Of a stretch of 64,000 nt of DNA, positions 59,549 through 64,000 are shown in pieces (within the stretch, counting starts at the first letter, position 1; every line of letters starts with the position of its first letter). Source of the stretch: JBEBSD01 sp040394475 (GTDB lineage Bacteria; Bacteroidota; Bacteroidia; Cytophagales; Spirosomataceae). Made by a program: the position numbers and the translations under genes. Under the pieces are notes generated by a model that saw only the letters and a program-made list of their open reading frames with translations, was not told the DNA's origin and made no database searches. The stretch is taken from contig JBEBSD010000015.1 of NCBI GenBank assembly GCA_040394475.1, positions 1 to 64,000 on the forward strand. The letters are read 5' to 3'.

Positions 59549-61201
59549 ATGGCTTCGAAAGAGCAAAAGACCGCTAAGTATATCTTCGTTACGGGCGGTG
59601 TAACTTCATCATTGGGCAAAGGAATTATTGCCTCCTCTCTGGCTAAATTATTACAATCAAGGGGCTTATCGGTAACCATTCAAAAACTTGATCCCTACAT
59701 TAATGTGGATCCGGGAACATTGAATCCCTATGAGCACGGGGAATGCTATGTGACCGACGACGGGGCGGAGACGGACCTGGACCTGGGGCACTATGAGCGT
59801 TTTCTGAATGTCAGGACCTCGCAGGCCAATAATGTAACGACCGGGCGGATTTATTACAATGTCATCACCAAAGAGCGCAGAGGCGATTACCTGGGGAAAA
59901 CCGTACAGGTGATACCGCATATTACCGACGAGATCAAGCGGAATGTGATGCTGCTGGGGCAGACCGGTGAATATGACATTGTCATCACAGAGATTGGTGG
60001 TTGTGTAGGCGATATCGAATCGCTGCCTTTTCTGGAGGCTGTACGGCAGATAAAGTTTGAATTGCCGGAGCATGACGTGCTCATTATTCACCTGACGCTG
60101 ATTCCCTATCTCAGCTCTGCAGGAGAACTCAAAACAAAGCCGACCCAGCATTCCGTAAAGTCACTGCAGGAATCAGGGATTCAGCCCGATATACTGGTAT
60201 GCCGGACGGAGCATCCCTTACCGTTGGAAGTGCGGCGCAAGATCGCACGGTTCTGCAATGTTCAGGAGAGTTCCGTGATTGAATCCATGGACGCCTCTAC
60301 GATCTATGAAGTGCCTATGATGATGCAGAAAGAACGTCTGGATCAGCGAGCGTTGTATATGTTGGACATGTATTCTGATAAGGATGCGGATCTTCGGGTT
60401 TGGGAGCAGTTTTTAAGCCGGTTGAAATACCCGAAGCACGCCGTTACGATCGGTTTGGTCGGGAAATACGTCGAATTAAGGGATGCCTATAAATCAATAG
60501 TGGAGGCTTTTATCCATGCCGGCGCTGAGAATGAGTGTAAAGTAACCGTTGAATGGGTGCATTCAGAATCGCTGACGCCGGAAAATGCCGTTGAGCTCTT
60601 GGCGGGCCTGGATGGCGTCCTGGTGGCTCCGGGCTTTGGAGAACGGGGAATTGAAGGTAAAATAGAGGCCATCCGCTATGTCCGGGAAAACGGTATCCCG
60701 TTTTTGGGGATTTGCCTGGGGATGCAGATGGCAGTGATCGAATTTGCCAGGAACGTGCTGGGATTGACGCACGCGCATTCAGTGGAAATGAATCCCGACT
60801 CTCCGGATCCGGTTATTAATTTAATGGAAGATCAGAAAGACGTAACCAGCAAGGGTGGCACGATGCGTTTGGGGGCATTCCCCTGCAAGATAAAGCGAGA
60901 CTCCCTGGCTTACGAAATATATGGGAAACAAAACATTACCGAACGGCACCGGCACCGGTATGAGTTCAATAATGCCTACCGGGAACAATTTGAAAAGGCG
61001 GGAATGAAGGCGGTAGGACTTAATCCACAGAGCAATCTGGTTGAAATGGTACAGGTGACAGCGCATCCTTTTTTTATGGGCGTACAATTTCACCCGGAAT
61101 TGAAAAGTACCGTGTTGAGCCCGCATCCCCTTTTTGTGCATTTTGTTAAACATGCCATGGCATTTGCGGCTAAAAAGGCCGAAGACCGGAAACAGGGATA
61201 A
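59549..61201 (+). CDS. pyrG: CTP synthase
   Basis: A 550-residue enzyme that aminates UTP to CTP using glutamine. The synthase domain (1-275) has FVTGGVTSSLGKGI near residue 13 and DPYINVDPGTLNPYEHGE near 48. The glutamine amidotransferase domain (300-545) has the nucleophile in GICLGMQMAV near 390 and the HPE of QFHPELKS near 520. Full length and all motifs are intact. A 9-bp hairpin follows. Confidence 0.96.
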   Translation: MASKEQKTAKYIFVTGGVTSSLGKGIIASSLAKLLQSRGLSVTIQKLDPYINVDPGTLNPYEHGECYVTDDGAETDLDLGHYERFLNVRTSQANNVTTGRIYYNVITKERRGDYLGKTVQVIPHITDEIKRNVMLLGQTGEYDIVITEIGGCVGDIESLPFLEAVRQIKFELPEHDVLIIHLTLIPYLSSAGELKTKPTQHSVKSLQESGIQPDILVCRTEHPLPLEVRRKIARFCNVQESSVIESMDASTIYEVPMMMQKERLDQRALYMLDMYSDKDADLRVWEQFLSRLKYPKHAVTIGLVGKYVELRDAYKSIVEAFIHAGAENECKVTVEWVHSESLTPENAVELLAGLDGVLVAPGFGERGIEGKIEAIRYVRENGIPFLGICLGMQMAVIEFARNVLGLTHAHSVEMNPDSPDPVINLMEDQKDVTSKGGTMRLGAFPCKIKRDSLAYEIYGKQNITERHRHRYEFNNAYREQFEKAGMKAVGLNPQSNLVEMVQVTAHPFFMGVQFHPELKSTVLSPHPLFVHFVKHAMAFAAKKAEDRKQG

Positions 61202-61226
61202 TAGTGCCGGGTATAATACGTCGCTA

Positions 61227-61247
61227 TTGGCCGGGGTACCCGGCCAA
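61227..61247 (+). terminator. GC-rich hairpin after pyrG
   Basis: TTGGCCGGG (61227-61235) and CCCGGCCAA (61239-61247) form a perfect 9-bp stem with a 3-base loop, but no T-run follows. It could be a weak terminator. Confidence 0.5.
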
Positions 61248-61262
61248 ATCCCAAAAATATTG

Positions 61263-61270
61263 TAGCTTTG
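61263..61270 (+). promoter_or_regulatory. -7 promoter box of yidC
   Basis: TAGCTTTG matches TAnnTTTG, 79 bp upstream of yidC and just past the hairpin that follows pyrG. Confidence 0.4.
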
Positions 61271-61349
61271 CACTCCCGAAATTGCGAAACCGCGTTGAAT
61301 TGACAGAAAGCACGTAGTTCGGGACTTATGTATCAATTTAGTTAACTCA

Positions 61350-63173
61350 ATGGATAAGAACCAGATAATAGGCATTGTGCTTATTTTTTTAATGCTAATC
61401 GGGTATTCGTATCTGGTGCCGGTAGAAGAGCCGGCTAGTGTACAGGTAACCGAACAAGCTGTAACAAATGGTAGTCGTACCGATACCCCTTCCGCTCCCC
61501 TCGATTCAATGTCAGCGCTTGCAGCAGATACGGTGGTCAATCGCGTGGCCAGGGACCTGGTCGTGAAAACAAAGGACATGGAAGTGACCTTTTCCGACAA
61601 AGGGGGAATTATTAAAGAGCTCAAGCTGGTTAATTATAAAACCTATGACCAAAAGCCGCTTTACCTGGTTTCCGAACATCATAACCGGTTTCAGTTGGAG
61701 CTGCCCACCGGAAACGGGACGCTGAACCTGACAGAACGTTTTTTTGAGACCACTGCCGGTGAAACGACACTCGGAGAGACCGATTCGCTGGAGATTACGT
61801 ATGAACTAAGGCTGCCGGATAACCAGGTGCTGGTGCAATCGTATGTGGTACATGGCGCCGGCTTCCTGATCGATTACGCCATCAAGGCGACTTCCGGAGT
61901 CGGCCAGTATGACAAAAACCTGCGCTTCGGCTGGACCAACGAAATGTTGCAGCTGGAGAATGACATGGCGGAAAACCGGAAAGTGGTCACTACTAATTTT
62001 TTTACCACTGAAATGGACGACCTGGGGATTTCAGCCGATAATTCCCTGGAAGAAAAAGCGGACCAGCCTGTTAAATGGTTTACCATCAAGCATAAGTACT
62101 TCCTGGCGGGATTGATTTCAAAAAAGGTACCTTTTCAGGACTTTGAAGTGAGATCGACGGTCAACCCGGCCGATATGCAGGTCGTAAAGACCATGAATAT
62201 CGGGACCAATATTCCGGTCGCGGATATTCAGAAGGATAACGCGCAGTTCCAGTATTATTTTGGCCCGAATGATTTTCATCTCCTGGAAAAGGTACAAGCC
62301 GAAGGCTTTGAGGAAAATGTGTACCTTGGGTATGCATTCCTGAAGCCCATCAACAAGTATTTTCTGGTACCGCTCTTTAATATGCTGGAAAAGTTCTTTT
62401 CCAATTACGGGGTGCTGATTATTTGCCTGGTAGTAATTGTCAAGCTCCTGTTAACCCCGCTGACCTATAAGTCATATATCAGTATGGCCAAAATGAAGGT
62501 GCTGGCGCCGGAACTGGAGGAAATCCGCGGCAAGTACCCGGATGATATGGCCAAGCAGCAACAGGAGCAAATGAAATTGTATCAGCAGGTGGGAGTGAGC
62601 CCGTTGAGCGGGTGTATACCGGTGCTTGCCACCATGCCGATTTTGTTCTCCCTCTTTTTCCTGTTTCCCAATTTAATTGAGTTGCGGCAGCAGTCGTTTC
62701 TGTGGGCAAAGGACCTGTCGACTTATGATGCTTTTTTGAAATTTCCGTTTACCATACCCTTTTACGGGAATCATATGAGCTTGTTCACGGTACTGATGAC
62801 GATATCGAGCATCGGGTATGCCTATTACAGCAGCCAAATGACTCCTACGCAAACGGCCGGCCCTATCAATATGAAGTACATGAGTTATGTGATGCCGGTG
62901 ATGTTTATGTTCTTCCTGAACTCCTTTCCGGCCGGACTGACCTTCTATTATTTTGTATCGAACCTGGTAACGATTGCCCAGCAGCTGATCATCCGGAAGT
63001 TTGTAGACGAGGATAAGATTAAACAGATTTTGGATGGCAACCGGAAAAAGAACGTTGAAAAGCCGCAAAAGCAATCAAAATTCAGGAATTATATAGAGAA
63101 ATCCTTGCAGGCGGCAGAAGAAGCCAAGAAACGCCAGGAAGAACTGGAGCGGAAGGCGGGGAAGCGGAAATAA
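61350..63173 (+). CDS. yidC: Membrane protein insertase YidC
   Basis: A 607-residue inner-membrane insertase. It has an N-terminal helix (QIIGIVLIFLMLIGYSYLV) and a large periplasmic domain (about 60-345) with MEVTFSDKGGIIKELKL-type start. The C-terminal five-helix core follows: NYGVLIICLVVIVKLLLTPL near 352, SPLSGCIPVLATMPIL near 415 and NSFPAGLTFYYFVSN near 520. The tail is strongly basic, as expected for ribosome contact. It is preceded by pyrG and followed by a hairpin. Confidence 0.95.
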   Translation: MDKNQIIGIVLIFLMLIGYSYLVPVEEPASVQVTEQAVTNGSRTDTPSAPLDSMSALAADTVVNRVARDLVVKTKDMEVTFSDKGGIIKELKLVNYKTYDQKPLYLVSEHHNRFQLELPTGNGTLNLTERFFETTAGETTLGETDSLEITYELRLPDNQVLVQSYVVHGAGFLIDYAIKATSGVGQYDKNLRFGWTNEMLQLENDMAENRKVVTTNFFTTEMDDLGISADNSLEEKADQPVKWFTIKHKYFLAGLISKKVPFQDFEVRSTVNPADMQVVKTMNIGTNIPVADIQKDNAQFQYYFGPNDFHLLEKVQAEGFEENVYLGYAFLKPINKYFLVPLFNMLEKFFSNYGVLIICLVVIVKLLLTPLTYKSYISMAKMKVLAPELEEIRGKYPDDMAKQQQEQMKLYQQVGVSPLSGCIPVLATMPILFSLFFLFPNLIELRQQSFLWAKDLSTYDAFLKFPFTIPFYGNHMSLFTVLMTISSIGYAYYSSQMTPTQTAGPINMKYMSYVMPVMFMFFLNSFPAGLTFYYFVSNLVTIAQQLIIRKFVDEDKIKQILDGNRKKNVEKPQKQSKFRNYIEKSLQAAEEAKKRQEELERKAGKRK

Positions 63174-63184
63174 TCCTGTATAAG

Positions 63185-63223
63185 TAACGATGAGCTAACT
63201 GGTTCCCGGGGGGCTCACCGTTA
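63185..63223 (+). terminator. Hairpin after yidC
   Basis: TAACGATGAGC (63185-63195) pairs with GCTCACCGTTA (63213-63223) except for one position, with a 17-base loop and TTTAAT beyond. A probable terminator. Confidence 0.6.
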
Positions 63224-63306
63224 TTTAATACTAAACAGAAAGGGAACAGCGGATACCATCGGTGGTTTTATTCGTTTGATGTGCAATTGAAGACAGAACC
63301 TATGGC

Positions 63307-64000
63307 ATGAAAAGAGGCATTTTGTTTTTGTTACTTCTGATCGATTCCGGATGGGCGGTTGCTCAGTTCAGGGCCAGGGAAACAGCGATAGATGATAAGG
63401 CCTATACAGAGGGGCTGACGGCTTTTAAGCAGGGACGCTATGACGATGCCCTGGCGCGGTTTGGCGCCTTAGCGAAGGATTACTCCAACCAGGAACGGAG
63501 TGTCTATTCCCATTATTTGTATGCCAGTGCCGCGAACCGGCTTGATAAAACCAAGGAAGGGATACAGATGCTTCAGCAACTCCTGAGCCGTTTTCCCAAT
63601 TGGTCCCATAAAGATGAAGCCTATTACCTTGGGGCTGAGCTGAATTTTAAGCTAAAAAATTACTACAAGGGGCTGGATTATCTGAACCGGATTACCACCT
63701 CAGCTTTACAGACCGATGTCGAGGGACTGAAGCAATATTATTTTGCCGATGTCCGGGAAGTGGCGGCCCTGAAAGCCATGCATAAGCAGTATCCCGGCGA
63801 TCGCATCGTGGCGGGAGCCCTGGTGAATGCGATCCGGTCCGCTCCGCATAATAAATCGGATGCAGAACTGGCAACTCATCTGATTTATCGCTTTGAGCTG
63901 TCGGAACAGGCAAAAAAAGCAGTAACGGCAGAGGCGAAAACAGACAAGTCAGGAGGTAAAATAAAGGCGGAAGACCGTCTGAAGCAAAAGAAAGTGTTTG
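63307..64000 (+). CDS. TPR-containing secreted protein, 3' truncated by window end
   Basis: The frame opened by the ATG at 63307 stays open to the last base (231 codons). It begins with a signal peptide (KRGILFLLLLIDSGWAVAQ). Tetratricopeptide-like helices follow: AYTEGLTAFKQGRYDDALARF near residue 35, a second pair with SVYSHYLYASAANRLDKTKEG near 70, and KDEAYYLGAELNFKLKNYYKG near 105. Residues 200-231 are lysine-rich. Similar N-termini are found in Bacteroidota proteins with a C-terminal receptor-ligand-binding domain, but the rest is outside the window. Confidence 0.75.
   Translation, partial: MKRGILFLLLLIDSGWAVAQFRARETAIDDKAYTEGLTAFKQGRYDDALARFGALAKDYSNQERSVYSHYLYASAANRLDKTKEGIQMLQQLLSRFPNWSHKDEAYYLGAELNFKLKNYYKGLDYLNRITTSALQTDVEGLKQYYFADVREVAALKAMHKQYPGDRIVAGALVNAIRSAPHNKSDAELATHLIYRFELSEQAKKAVTAEAKTDKSGGKIKAEDRLKQKKVF

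Overview
The window looks like a chromosomal stretch from a member of the Bacteroidota, most likely a Cytophagales (Spirosomataceae/Cytophagaceae-like) bacterium. The reasons are: paired outer-membrane receptors with lipoprotein partners (TonB receptor plus DUF4249; beta-barrel plus GLPGLI), a type IX secretion sorting tail on an M1 peptidase, zinc-free ribosomal protein L31, a DksA-like protein without a proper zinc finger, Bacteroidota-type -7 promoter boxes (TAnnTTTG) and sugar-degradation loci. The genus is inference. No rRNA or complete tRNA gene, insertion sequence, prophage or CRISPR array was found.

Layout. 1-1750: a lone LuxE-like adenylating enzyme and a small lipoprotein. 1825-9756: nine minus-strand genes in close order that look like one operon for non-phosphorylating L-fucose breakdown (SDR dehydrogenase, FAH-fold hydrolase, lactonase, FucP, mutarotase), an endonuclease/exonuclease/phosphatase-fold protein with altered catalytic residues, and lutABC. 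The pathway yields pyruvate plus L-lactate and LutABC oxidises L-lactate, so the operon handles its own end product. 9996-17707: housekeeping genes (L31, a GlmU-like protein, holB, a RimB-like protease, rimK, hemC, citrate synthase, YggS). 17914-23793: an OmpA lipoprotein, a GLPGLI/beta-barrel pair and TatD. 23972-27072: DUF779, aldehyde dehydrogenase and a divergent AraC regulator. 27089-36444: polysaccharide deacetylase, S9 peptidase, ABC-F ATPase, M1 peptidase, HAD phosphatase and a flippase-like membrane protein. 36584-42449: azurin, a DUF4249/TonB receptor pair, IlvE and a cobalamin adenosyltransferase. 42554-47778: a pectin/rhamnogalacturonan locus (KdgF, a CE12-GH28 fusion, KduI, a decayed kduD remnant and a divergent LacI regulator). 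47796-55351: FtsX-type permease, NamZ, GntR regulator, MFS transporter, serine hydrolase, HupE-like protein and DksA-like protein. 55698-64000: glutamate dehydrogenase, thiolase, D-2-hydroxyacid dehydrogenase, pyrG, yidC and the start of a TPR protein that runs off the end.

The most unusual non-coding feature is a recurring vocabulary of short repeats in intergenic gaps. Heptamers (TTAGGTN/YAAAACC, AACTCAT) abut start or stop codons of several unrelated genes. A REP-like hairpin family (GTGGTCTGTG-n4-CACAGACCAC) has three copies. Longer direct and inverted repeats also occur. In one case the heptamers run into the 3' end of a gene.

The strongest candidates for follow-up are the fucose-to-pyruvate operon with its probable pseudoenzyme, the kduD fossil next to kduI, and the heptamer/hairpin repeat families.
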